Positions 1-6,629 of a stretch of 12,868 nt of DNA are shown here, one piece after another; position 1 is the first letter of the stretch, and the number at the start of each line of letters is the position of its first letter. Both the position numbers and the translations under genes were made by a program. The notes beneath the pieces were generated by a model that ran no database searches, had not been told where the DNA came from, and saw only the letters and a list, made by a program, of their open reading frames with translations. Source of the stretch: Propionibacteriaceae bacterium (lineage in GTDB: Bacteria > Actinomycetota > Actinomycetes > Propionibacteriales > Propionibacteriaceae). The stretch spans positions 1 through 12,868 of the forward strand of contig DMIX01000246.1 in assembly GCA_003451975.1 (NCBI GenBank). Reading direction: 5' to 3'.

Positions 1-379
1 CTTCCAGACGGATCGTCACCGGTGACGTCGTGGCCGGCACGTCGAGCAGTTGCTGTTTGGCCTCATCGCTGAGATTCAGATTGGTGGTGAGCAGATAGGT
101 GCCATTTCGCACATCGATACGGATCAGGCCGGATCCGGTGAGATCACCGGGTCCGTGGTCGCCATCGGGATACAGCCTGCCCACCGCCGTCAGCAATCGA
201 CCGTCCTGCTCTCGCTGCTGAATCTGGTAGGCAGCCAGGCTGGTGAACAGGGCCAACACCACCGTCAGCAGGGCCACCAGCGCGGTGACGCGCATGACGA
301 GCTGACGGCTCAGCGTCCCCTTTCCCATGGGGGGAGGCGGGGGAGGCGGAATCGGTGTCGGGTCGAGTTCGGAGTTCAT
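1..379 (-). CDS. Sensor histidine kinase, N-terminal part (cut by window edge)
   Basis: This is the first 126 codons of a probable membrane sensor kinase; the catalytic part lies beyond position 1. Its ATG (379-377) overlaps the response-regulator stop as ATGA, the usual coupled regulator-kinase arrangement. Residues 1-17 are cytoplasmic and end in seven prolines (11-17). A basic stretch (about 19-30) then leads into one transmembrane helix (about 31-49). After it comes the start of an extracytoplasmic sensor domain, with NGTYLLTTNLNLSDEAKQQL near residues 94-113. No HAMP, H-box or ATPase motif is inside the window, so the kinase assignment rests on the neighbour, the topology and resemblance to actinobacterial MprB/PhoR-type kinases. 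An internal ATG at codon 18 could be an alternative start, but it has no Shine-Dalgarno sequence. Confidence 0.8.
   Translation of the reverse strand, partial: MNSELDPTPIPPPPPPPMGKGTLSRQLVMRVTALVALLTVVLALFTSLAAYQIQQREQDGRLLTAVGRLYPDGDHGPGDLTGSGLIRIDVRNGTYLLTTNLNLSDEAKQQLLDVPATTSPVTIRLE
332..349. repeat. Perfect 9-bp tandem duplication (GGGAGGCGG x2) in the kinase N-terminus
   Basis: GGGAGGCGG occurs twice back to back on the plus strand. Read on the minus strand it codes for six of the seven consecutive prolines just after the kinase start. The unit is three codons long, so gain or loss of a copy would change the proline run without shifting frame. Confidence 0.8.
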
Positions 380-1116
380 TCCACCGCCGGTTTGAGCACG
401 TAGCCGGCTCCGCGCATGGTGTGGATCATGGCAGGGCGATCGGCATCGATCTTCTTGCGCAGGTAGGAGATGTATAGCTCGACCACATTGGCCTGGCCGC
501 CGAAGTCGTAGTTCCATACCCGATCCAGGATCTGAGCCTTGCTCAATACTCGGCGCGGATTGCGCATCAGATAACGCAACAGCTCGAACTCGGTGGCTGT
601 GAGGTTGATCACATCCCCGCCGCGGGTGACTTCGTGACTGTCTTCATCCAAGGTCAGGTCCCCGACGACCAATGTGGAGTCGCTGCGCACCTCGGTGGCA
701 CCGGAGCGGCGCAGGAGGGCGCGCAACCGCGCCACGAGTTCCTCCAGACTGAACGGCTTGGTCACATAGTCGTCGCCGCCGGCGGTCAGTCCTCCGATGC
801 GATCCTCCAGGGCATCCTTGGCGGTGAGGAAGATCACCGGAACATCCGGCTGCTCGGTGCGGATGCGTCGCATCACCTCCAGACCGTCGAAGTCGGGCAG
901 CATCATGTCTAACACGATCGCGTCGGGGCGGGTCTCGCGGGCGGCCTTGACGGCGTTAAGCCCCGATGACGCCGTGGTCACTTCCCACCCCTCATAGCGC
1001 AGGGCCATGCTCAGAAGTTCGGTCAGGCTGGTTTCGTCGTCGACAGTCAGAATTCGAATGGCGGAGCCGTCCGGGCGCGTGAGGGCCTGGAGTCCGCTGC
1101 GTGCAGTGATGGCCAT
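376..1116 (-). CDS. OmpR/PhoB-family response regulator, PhoP-like
   Basis: This is a two-domain transcription regulator of 246 residues, a normal length for the family. The receiver domain (about 20-135) has the acidic pair D26-D27, phospho-acceptor D70 in VLDMMLPDFDG, T98 and K120 in DDYVTKPFSLEE. The winged-helix DNA-binding domain (about 148-243) shows the family's RVLSKAQILDRVWNYDFGG and YISYLRKKID segments and ends in MIHTMRGAGYVLKP. Across its length it resembles actinobacterial PhoP regulators, including a leader of about 19 residues before the receiver. That is resemblance from memory and does not prove orthology. Phosphorylation by the overlapping downstream kinase is expected. The gene is divergent from the sortase, so it may control the sortase pair, itself, or both; this is inference. 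The ATG at 1116 lacks a strong Shine-Dalgarno sequence. Confidence 0.95.
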   Translation of the reverse strand: MAITARSGLQALTRPDGSAIRILTVDDETSLTELLSMALRYEGWEVTTASSGLNAVKAARETRPDAIVLDMMLPDFDGLEVMRRIRTEQPDVPVIFLTAKDALEDRIGGLTAGGDDYVTKPFSLEELVARLRALLRRSGATEVRSDSTLVVGDLTLDEDSHEVTRGGDVINLTATEFELLRYLMRNPRRVLSKAQILDRVWNYDFGGQANVVELYISYLRKKIDADRPAMIHTMRGAGYVLKPAVE

Positions 1117-1257
1117 GGGTCGAATCTCTCAGCGTGAGGTGGGAAGCGACTGGGTGCTTCCTGTGTAAAGCCTATGCGTTTGGCGGCAGCGCCACCTGGA
1201 TACTGACTTCGCTCCGGTACCGTGGTGGCCGGTATGGGATCAGCTGGAGGAGAAGCG
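1117..1257. promoter_or_regulatory. Divergent regulator/sortase intergenic region with two dyads
   Basis: This 141-bp gap must hold the promoters for the minus-strand two-component system and the plus-strand sortase. Two inverted repeats are visible: GGAAGC...GCTTCC (1142-1161, 6-bp arms, 8-bp spacer) and TGGCG-GCAG-CGCCA (1181-1194). Either could be an operator or a 5' leader hairpin. I could not assign convincing -35/-10 pairs. The PhoP-like regulator next door is the natural candidate to bind here. Confidence 0.4.
1246..1251 (+). promoter_or_regulatory. Ribosome binding site fixing the sortase start at GTG 1258
   Basis: GGAGGA ends six bases before the GTG at 1258-1260. The in-frame GTG at 1222 has no comparable site, so 1258 is preferred. 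Confidence 0.7.
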
Positions 1258-1920
1258 GTGCGCGCAGTGCGGGGCCTGGTGGGCCTGCTCGGAGAGGTTC
1301 TGATAACCCTCGGCGCGGTGCTACTGCTCTTCGTGGGCTGGCAACTGTGGTGGACCGATGTGGTCTCCGATGCGGATGCCGCGCGTGTCGTGGCCAGCAT
1401 GGAGGCCAACCCTGACGAGGACATCGTGTCGCCCGATGACGCCGTACCGGGGGATGCCTTCGCTGTCATCAGAATCCCTCGATTCGGCGCCGACTTCGCC
1501 CGCCCTCTCTACGAAGGCACCACCTACAGCATCCTGCAACGGGGTATCGGTCACTATTCCGGGACAGCGATGCCCGGTGAGGTGGGAAATGTCGCGATGG
1601 CCGGCCACCGCACCACCTACGGAAAGCCGTTCAACAAGATTGCCACGCTGGGAGTCGGTGACGTGGTACTGGTCGAAACGCGCAAGCGCTACTTCGTCTA
1701 TCGCGTCACCGACTCCCAGATCGTGGAACCTACACAGGTTTCGGTGGTGCTCCCGGTGCCCGATCAGCCCGAGGCGAAACCCACCGAAAAGTTGTTGACC
1801 ATGACGAGCTGCCATCCGGAATTCAGCGCCCGTCAGCGATACGTCGTCCACGCCACGTTGGACGCCAGCTACTCCCGCCAGGCGGGGATACCCGCATCGG
1901 TGTTGGAGGTGAACCGCTGA
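1258..1920 (+). CDS. Class E sortase (membrane-anchored transpeptidase)
   Basis: Class E sortases are extracytoplasmic cysteine transpeptidases that cut an LAXTG-like sorting signal and link the protein to the cell wall or join pilus subunits. Read from GTG 1258 the protein has 220 residues. An N-terminal signal anchor (about 8-32) is followed by a linker and the sortase beta-barrel (about 65-210). The catalytic set is visible: H117 in NVAMAGHRTTYG, C185 in LTMTSCHPEF, and R194 in SARQRYVVHA. The substrate-groove motif RGIGHYSGTAMPGEVGN precedes the His, as usual. It overlaps the next small gene (TGATG) and is divergent from the two-component system. No protein with an obvious sorting signal is encoded in the window, so its substrates are elsewhere. 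An upstream in-frame GTG at 1222 would add 12 residues. Confidence 0.93.
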   Translation: MRAVRGLVGLLGEVLITLGAVLLLFVGWQLWWTDVVSDADAARVVASMEANPDEDIVSPDDAVPGDAFAVIRIPRFGADFARPLYEGTTYSILQRGIGHYSGTAMPGEVGNVAMAGHRTTYGKPFNKIATLGVGDVVLVETRKRYFVYRVTDSQIVEPTQVSVVLPVPDQPEAKPTEKLLTMTSCHPEFSARQRYVVHATLDASYSRQAGIPASVLEVNR

Positions 1921-2084
1921 TGTCTTTCTACGGATGGCTGTGGCGAGTGCTGCCCGGCCCGGTCCCGGTGAAGGCCCTGCTGGCCGTGATGCTGGCGCTG
2001 GCGGTCGTCGCTGTCTTGTTCACCTGGGTCTTTCCCGTGATCGCGCCGTACCTGCCCTTCAACGACACCACCGTCGGGGAGTAG
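1920..2084 (+). CDS. Small single-helix membrane protein coupled to the sortase
   Basis: This is a 54-residue protein whose ATG (1920-1922) overlaps the sortase stop as TGATG, so translation is probably coupled. It begins MSFYGWLWRVLPGP, has one hydrophobic helix at about residues 18-44, and ends PYLPFNDTTVGE. By the positive-inside rule the basic N-terminus (R9, K18) would be cytoplasmic and the PYLPFND tail outside. From memory, very similar short proteins (aromatic start, LPGP, PFND-like tail) follow class E sortase genes in many Actinobacteria. Their function is unknown to me. A role as sortase partner or membrane chaperone is only inference. The overlap, the codon use and the clean helix make a chance frame unlikely. 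It stops seven bases before the convergent glycosyltransferase stop. Confidence 0.82.
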   Translation: MSFYGWLWRVLPGPVPVKALLAVMLALAVVAVLFTWVFPVIAPYLPFNDTTVGE

Positions 2085-2090
2085 CTCAGG

Positions 2091-3743
2091 TCAGGGGCGC
2101 TCCAGCCGCGACACCCAGAACTGCTGGTAGCGCTGCGAGGTCACCACCCGGAATCCGAGCCGAGCGAGTCCAGGAGGTGCTGCGGGCGCAGTGGCACCGC
2201 TGGCCCCGGACAGGTACTTCACCCACACGATCGAGGTGGCCCCACCCACCAGCGCAGCCTTCTGTGCAGTGGTGTTGGGCACCGGCCAGACGCTGGTGGC
2301 GGTGTCGGAGAAATGCATGAGTGGTTCGCGGGCGTCCAGCGACGGTCGGACGGCGTGGACCAGCGCGCGCCCGATGCCCGGGGAGATGGCGATCACGACG
2401 TTGGGGTCTGCGGCCACCGCCGCGTCCAGGGCGCGCAGCAACGGACCTAGTCGCTTGTTGTGGCCATTGGGGGCATGCACTCGGCTTTGGGCCGGCAGCA
2501 CCGAAAGCCCCTGCACGACTAGGGCCAGCATCACGACCACACTGGCAGCCGCGATGGCCGGTCGTTGGGAGGTGGGCTCACGTCGCCGAGCCGTCACCCA
2601 ACGCGCGACGAGGCGCGCCAGGACCAGGATCGCAATGGCTGTCAAGATCGCGATCGGCGCCAGCGTCGGTACCAGATAGCGGGGACGAACCAGGTTGGGG
2701 CGGACGACGCCCACCAGCAGGTTCATCACGAAGGGGACGAACGCCCACCACGCCGCGATCCGGGCCAAGGCGGAATACTCGCCCAGCAACGGCCGCTGAT
2801 GGCCGGGCAACAGGGCGATCACGAGCCCGATCGCGGGCAGGACGAAGAGCCACCAGGCCTGACCCGAGACGACGACGACGTCATTGAGCGCACCGGCGGC
2901 TTCGCGCACCGAAAGTGGCACCGACCGGCTGGGGCCCTGACCTTTGGTGGCTGCGATCCAGAGCGGGAACGCAAAGACAGCCGCGGCGGTGATCATGGCC
3001 ATGGCCGAGGGGAGGGCCCGCCGTGGGCGGTCGCGAAGCCCCCCGGAACCCTGAGTGGCGTCGGCCAGCAATTGGGCCGGCCACTGGAACAGAGCGAACA
3101 GACTGACGACCGCAGAGCCGCCGAGCATCAGGATGTAACCCCAGCCGTGGCGGATCACCGCAGTCCACGGCTGCAGCGTCAACAGGTGAGGGTCAGTGGG
3201 GCGCCGATAGGTCGACCAGGCCAACCACGCAGCTGCGGTCGTCAGCATCATCAGCGCATAGGGTCGAGCATCCTGCCCCCAGCGGCTGAAGCCCGGAAGG
3301 CTGACCAGCACCACGCTGGTGAGGACCGCGGCCAGCACTCCCTGTCGGCGCACCACCAGGGAGTAGACACACGCCACCGCTGCAGCGGCGGCAACAGCGG
3401 ACAACGATCGCACCGCGACCAGGGTGCTCAGCCACGGCAATGCGGTGTGGGCGAGTTTGGCCACCACGTAGAACGGCACCAGCGGTGCGTCCTGGCCTCC
3501 CAGTAGAGTCCACAAACCCGACCAACTCCGCTCCACAGCGGCCACTGTGGCCGATTCATCAGTCCACGGATAGGGGACGTCGATGCGCCACAGCAGCGTG
3601 AGCAGAGCGCCGAGCGTCACCGAGGCCAAAGCACCACGTCGGATCCAGCGCAGCCGCGGCGGCTCGTCGGCGGACGGCGACGGGCGAAGTACCTCGTGGG
3701 GGAGCGATCCCAGAAACCCTGCCGCTGCGTGCGTGCCGGTCAT
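2091..3743 (-). CDS. GT39/ArnT-like multi-pass membrane glycosyltransferase
   Basis: This is probably a GT-C fold enzyme that moves a sugar from a polyprenyl-phosphate donor to an acceptor outside the membrane. The 550-residue protein starts with about 35 cytoplasmic residues. Some ten hydrophobic helices follow, near residues 38-55, 105-130, 136-151, 162-177, 202-221, 247-265, 295-313, 327-346, 359-384 and 397-414, then a C-terminal soluble domain of about 130 residues. Family marks seen: the DE pair (D62, E63 in YPWTDES) in the first outside loop, a DAPL motif near residue 85, GQDARPYAL near 157-165, and RPRYLVPTLAP late in the bundle. Donor and acceptor (protein, lipid or arabinogalactan-type glycan) cannot be told. 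A Shine-Dalgarno sequence GGAGAGG (3756-3750) favours ATG 3743, though the GTG just before it (3746) is possible. The acylphosphatase lies upstream on the same strand. Confidence 0.85.
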   Translation of the reverse strand: MTGTHAAAGFLGSLPHEVLRPSPSADEPPRLRWIRRGALASVTLGALLTLLWRIDVPYPWTDESATVAAVERSWSGLWTLLGGQDAPLVPFYVVAKLAHTALPWLSTLVAVRSLSAVAAAAAVACVYSLVVRRQGVLAAVLTSVVLVSLPGFSRWGQDARPYALMMLTTAAAWLAWSTYRRPTDPHLLTLQPWTAVIRHGWGYILMLGGSAVVSLFALFQWPAQLLADATQGSGGLRDRPRRALPSAMAMITAAAVFAFPLWIAATKGQGPSRSVPLSVREAAGALNDVVVVSGQAWWLFVLPAIGLVIALLPGHQRPLLGEYSALARIAAWWAFVPFVMNLLVGVVRPNLVRPRYLVPTLAPIAILTAIAILVLARLVARWVTARRREPTSQRPAIAAASVVVMLALVVQGLSVLPAQSRVHAPNGHNKRLGPLLRALDAAVAADPNVVIAISPGIGRALVHAVRPSLDAREPLMHFSDTATSVWPVPNTTAQKAALVGGATSIVWVKYLSGASGATAPAAPPGLARLGFRVVTSQRYQQFWVSRLERP

Positions 3744-3830
3744 CACGATCCTCTCCGATGGGCGCTCGGGGGTGAGCGAGCCTCTGGAATTATCGCTCAG
3801 GCGACAAGTTCCACCGCAGGCAGCGATTGT

Positions 3831-4112
3831 TCAGCGGACGCTGAACCCCATCTTCCCAGGCGCCGGATCCACCCAATGCAGGTCGAAGTCCGCAACCCAA
3901 CCGGGGCGAGCCGTCGAGGTGGGCTGTTCGGTCGCGAAGCGCAGCAGTCGGCGCACTGCGTCCGGATCGCCTTGAGCGAGGATCTCCACGCTGCCGTCGG
4001 GAAGGTTCCGCACACTTCCGGCCAGGCCCAGAGCACGCGCAGTGTTCTGGGCCCACCAGCGAAAACCGACTCCCTGTACCCGGCCGGTCACCCTGAGTTG
4101 GAGAGCGAGCAT
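3831..4112 (-). CDS. Acylphosphatase
   Basis: This is a small cytosolic enzyme that hydrolyses carboxyl-phosphate bonds such as in acetyl phosphate or 1,3-bisphosphoglycerate. The 93-residue product is the family's usual length. The phosphate-binding signature VTGRVQGVGFRWW is at residues 7-19, with the catalytic Arg at 17. The second motif, AGSVRNLPDGSVEI, supplies the catalytic Asn near residue 35. The C-terminus GKMGFSVR matches the usual final strand. I chose ATG 4112. The longer in-frame start at 4181 adds residues foreign to the family and would run into the divergent phosphoribosyltransferase. The gene is 84 bp upstream of the glycosyltransferase on the same strand and may be co-transcribed, but nothing suggests a shared function. 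Confidence 0.92.
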   Translation of the reverse strand: MLALQLRVTGRVQGVGFRWWAQNTARALGLAGSVRNLPDGSVEILAQGDPDAVRRLLRFATEQPTSTARPGWVADFDLHWVDPAPGKMGFSVR

Positions 4113-4179
4113 GGTCCCATTGAACCCGACAGTGGGTGGACAGGTCGGCAGGAGCGATCCGCTCTGCCACAATTCGGCC
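4113..4179. promoter_or_regulatory. Divergent acylphosphatase/phosphoribosyltransferase promoter region
   Basis: These 67 bp separate two divergent starts, so both promoters must overlap or lie inside the genes. On the plus strand CACAAT occupies 4168-4173, the -12 to -7 position relative to the A of ATG 4180. This would suit a leaderless transcript, common in Actinobacteria, because no close Shine-Dalgarno sequence precedes 4180. The hexamer only partly matches TANNNT and no clear -35 is seen. Confidence 0.3.
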
Positions 4180-4671
4180 ATGAGCGATCCGGTACGAGAA
4201 GTGTTGACCTGGGAGTCTTTCGGCCGGGCGGCCCGAGAACTGGCGCAGACGGTGGTCGACTCCGGCTATCGGCCCGACTTGATCATGTCGATCACGCGCG
4301 GCGGGCTGCTGCCGGCCGGCGCTATGAGCTACGCGATGGGGATCAAGAATCTGCACATCATCAACGTCGAGTTCTATACCGGGGTCGACACCCGGCTGCC
4401 GATGCCGGTCTTGCTCCCTCCGGTGCCGTCGGTGGTGGATCTCTCCGGGCAGCGAGTACTCATCATCGATGACGTGGCTGATACCGGTGAGACCCTGAGA
4501 CTGGTCCGTGACTTCTGTGCTGAGCATGTCGCGGTTACCCGAACTGCGGTGTTGTATGAAAAGCCGGAGTCGGTTGTGAAGTGTGACTATGTCTGGCGTC
4601 GCACCGCGGATTGGGTGACTTTTCCTTGGTCCAGCGAGCCGCCATTGGTCGGGGAATCCACTGACAACTGA
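4180..4671 (+). CDS. Small purine-type phosphoribosyltransferase
   Basis: This is a type I phosphoribosyltransferase of 163 residues, probably joining a purine base (guanine, xanthine or hypoxanthine) to PRPP in salvage. The PRPP-binding loop VLIIDDVADTGETL sits at residues 93-106, with the two acidic residues D97-D98. An early pyrophosphate-loop region reads DLIMSITRGGLLPAG (33-47). The late segment DWVTFPWSS resembles the FPW element near the base pocket of Gpt-like enzymes. Length and motifs fit the short Gpt/Hpt-like proteins of Actinobacteria and Archaea. The exact base cannot be decided. I chose ATG 4180, where homology begins; an in-frame extension to 4042 would cross the acylphosphatase gene. 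It is divergent from the acylphosphatase and 82 bp ahead of the sigma factor gene. Confidence 0.88.
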   Translation: MSDPVREVLTWESFGRAARELAQTVVDSGYRPDLIMSITRGGLLPAGAMSYAMGIKNLHIINVEFYTGVDTRLPMPVLLPPVPSVVDLSGQRVLIIDDVADTGETLRLVRDFCAEHVAVTRTAVLYEKPESVVKCDYVWRRTADWVTFPWSSEPPLVGESTDN

Positions 4672-4699
4672 CGATATGGCCTTCCGCTGGCGCAAGGGC

Positions 4700-4705
4700 T
4701 AAACT
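4700..4705 (+). promoter_or_regulatory. Candidate -10 element (TAAACT) before the sigma factor gene
   Basis: TAAACT fits the actinobacterial TANNNT -10 form and lies 48 bp upstream of GTG 4754 in the 82-bp gap. No matching -35 is obvious. It could give the sigma gene its own start site despite the same-strand gene upstream. Confidence 0.3.
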
Positions 4706-4753
4706 CTGCGCCACAAGTCGCGCGCCCGGCGGGAGCATTCGGGAAGCGGCTCC

Positions 4754-6277
4754 GTGCTGGGAGAGTTCGTTGGGGGGAACTTGAGCCAGGCTGCGCATTC
4801 TGAGGACTTCACATCTGCGCTCACTGAGAGCGAGCTACTGACGCGCGCCCGTGACGGAGACATGGATGCCTTCGCTGAGTTGGCTCAGCGCCATCACACT
4901 CCTGCCTTGATCGTTGCTCGCTCCATCGTGGACCACGCCACCGCTGAGGATGTCGTTGCGGATTCCTTCGAACGACTTATGGGAGTGCTCGCCCGCGGCG
5001 ACGGGCCGACGCATTCGTTGCGCCCGTATTTCCTTCAAATGGTGCGACATCGCGCGATCGACTCTCACCGGCGCCATCATGACGTCCCGCTGACCGACTC
5101 CGCGGAATCAGCCGACGTGGACAGCGAACCGATAGCCGATGATCCGATCCGCAGCGCTTTCGAGTCGCTGCCCGAGCGGTGGCGTACGGCATTGTGGCTG
5201 AGCGCGGTGGACGGTTTTAGTCATGCCGAAATTGGCCGCGAGCTTGGCCTCAGCGAGAATGCGGTGAATCAGCTGGTCCACCGCGCCAAGGAAGGATTGC
5301 GGCAGGCATACCTGACTGAGAGTGTCAGTTCGCCGCCGCGGGAATGTCGGCCCTACAGCGAACTGCTCGGCAAATATGTACGCGGACGCTGTGGCACCCG
5401 CGCCCAGCAGCGCGTGAAGGCGCACGTGGAGACCTGTGCACGCTGTCAGTCGACCGTGGCAGACCTTCGTCAACTCAACACCCGGATCGGTGGTGCGCTC
5501 GCCGTCGGGGTGCTGGGCGGCGTCGGATTGGCACTGGTGCGACAGCCGGCCCAGGCGATGGCAGCCGAGGGATTGATCGGGATCGCTGCCGGCGCCGGTC
5601 GTGGTGGACTGCTGCGCGCGGCGGTGGGCGTCGCGGCAGCCGGTTCGATCGCCGTGGCCTCGCTGGCCCTTACCGCAGTGGTCGGATCAGAGCCCGAATC
5701 GAGTGCAGCCCTGACGTTCGAAAGGACGCTGGCCGACCCGCCGATATCCACACCGCTCGCTTCGCCGACACCGACCCCGACTCCGACGCCGACTCCCAAG
5801 CCAACCCCCGCCAAGACGGTCGCCACGGTCGCGCCGCCGGTTCGCTCGACGCAGCCCTCGGCCTCGCCGACGCCGTCTCCGGCCAATCCGACACCGAAGG
5901 GCGTCGACGTGGTGGTTGGTGCGGGGCACGCTGAGTTGGGCGCGTCGACCGACTGGTTGGTGGAGTTCGGTGCGCCCGTGACGGCGCCGAGCACGGTGAG
6001 CCTGGTCGCCACGATCACCCTGGATATGCCCATCAGTCAGGTCTCGGCGCGTTCTGGACCCGGCTACGGCGCCTGGCGGTGCAGCATCGCCGCCGTCACT
6101 GAGGCGAGTTCCACGGTGTCGTGCACAGACTCTCCGGGGGAGGGTCACGACCTGGTCATCGCTGTCGACAACTACAGCTCGGGCGGCGCCCGCATCGAGG
6201 TGTACCCGGTGGGTGTCGAGGACGTGAATCTCGCTAACAACGTGACTGCTGCCGTGTTGCCCTCCGTGCCCCAGTAG
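4754..6277 (+). CDS. ECF-type sigma factor fused to zinc-finger anti-sigma, membrane and C-terminal beta domain
   Basis: This is a 507-residue one-piece regulator. Sigma region 2 (about 28-105) contains DAFAELAQRHHTPA and AEDVVADSFERL. Region 4 (about 133-188) contains LPERWRTALWLSAVDGFSHA and the helix-turn-helix GRELGLSENAVNQLVHRAKE. A zf-HC2-like anti-sigma module follows at about 198-240, with C198 and H224-x3-C228-x2-C231. Two hydrophobic segments (about 246-262 and 287-310) come next, then a Pro/Thr/Ser-rich linker (330-382). The C-terminal beta-rich domain of about 125 residues has cysteines C443 and C457 and an NLANNV close, like CARDB/DUF11-type domains. ECF sigma factors normally have a separate anti-sigma partner; none is adjacent, so the fused part probably holds and releases the sigma end in response to an envelope signal (inference). 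GTG 4754 has a weak GGGAAG upstream; a TTG at 4781 after a G-run is an alternative. Confidence 0.9.
   Translation: MLGEFVGGNLSQAAHSEDFTSALTESELLTRARDGDMDAFAELAQRHHTPALIVARSIVDHATAEDVVADSFERLMGVLARGDGPTHSLRPYFLQMVRHRAIDSHRRHHDVPLTDSAESADVDSEPIADDPIRSAFESLPERWRTALWLSAVDGFSHAEIGRELGLSENAVNQLVHRAKEGLRQAYLTESVSSPPRECRPYSELLGKYVRGRCGTRAQQRVKAHVETCARCQSTVADLRQLNTRIGGALAVGVLGGVGLALVRQPAQAMAAEGLIGIAAGAGRGGLLRAAVGVAAAGSIAVASLALTAVVGSEPESSAALTFERTLADPPISTPLASPTPTPTPTPTPKPTPAKTVATVAPPVRSTQPSASPTPSPANPTPKGVDVVVGAGHAELGASTDWLVEFGAPVTAPSTVSLVATITLDMPISQVSARSGPGYGAWRCSIAAVTEASSTVSCTDSPGEGHDLVIAVDNYSSGGARIEVYPVGVEDVNLANNVTAAVLPSVPQ
5762..5809 (+). repeat. Pro-Thr codon repeat encoding the sigma factor linker
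   Basis: A run of alternating ACN and CCN codons encodes a Pro-Thr stretch (residues 337-352), broken once by a lysine. Third positions vary, so this is a selected low-complexity linker rather than a fresh DNA expansion. A second, less regular Ser/Pro/Thr stretch follows to about 5899. Such linkers typically span the cell wall in exported actinobacterial proteins. Confidence 0.7.
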
Positions 6278-6620
6278 GAAAAGAAAACTGACGCGAATCT
6301 CCGAAGTCGCGTAAGAACCAGCGGAGTGAGTCCGTCTTGTCAGTGGAAGTGGGCCGCTCGCTCGTTGATGGCGGTCGGCGTGGCGAGGGTCCTCTTCTAC
6401 TTCAGTCAGGGGTCGCCCTCGGGGGACGGCGGCTCCGGCGAGCTGGGAGGTTGGTTCGCCTGGCAATCGGATTCGACAGTCGGGGGGCAGTCAATCCGCG
6501 CCGTCACGGAAGCACTGATCGGGGGATCCCGTGCCGTGTCGGTGATGCCAAGGCGAACCTCCCCAGCGACCGCGCTCACATCGCTCACAGTCATGGCAGG
6601 GCTGATCGCTGCGCTGTGAA
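6278..6620. other. Non-coding stretch without a convincing gene
   Basis: Frames are open here on both strands, but the translations are Arg/Gly/Ser-rich, lack recognisable motifs and have no good ribosome binding site. Visible structure is limited to a hairpin just after the sigma gene stop and a 9-bp-period direct repeat, CGCTCACA-T-CGCTCACA, at 6573-6589. It could be a decayed gene or a long regulatory region; I see no homology that decides it. Confidence 0.4.
6291..6312 (+). terminator. Possible terminator hairpin after the sigma factor gene
   Basis: ACGCGA and TCGCGT form a 6-bp stem around a 10-base loop, starting 14 bases after the stop. No T-run follows, so it is at best a non-canonical terminator or an mRNA-end stabiliser. 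Confidence 0.3.
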
Positions 6621-6629
6621 CCGTCCAAG

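Noticed and set aside
1127..1133. TCTCAGC, resembling one half of a mycobacterial PhoP direct-repeat site, next to the regulator start
   Set aside because: The second half-site is missing at the expected spacing, and a single 7-bp match is likely by chance.
2565..3506. A 313-codon plus-strand open frame inside the glycosyltransferase gene
   Set aside because: The translation is Gln/Arg/His-rich and without motifs, while the minus-strand frame encodes clear membrane helices and GT39-like motifs.
3790..4695. A 301-codon minus-strand open frame across the acylphosphatase and phosphoribosyltransferase
   Set aside because: It overlaps two recognisable genes in other frames and its product is Arg/His-rich with no family features.
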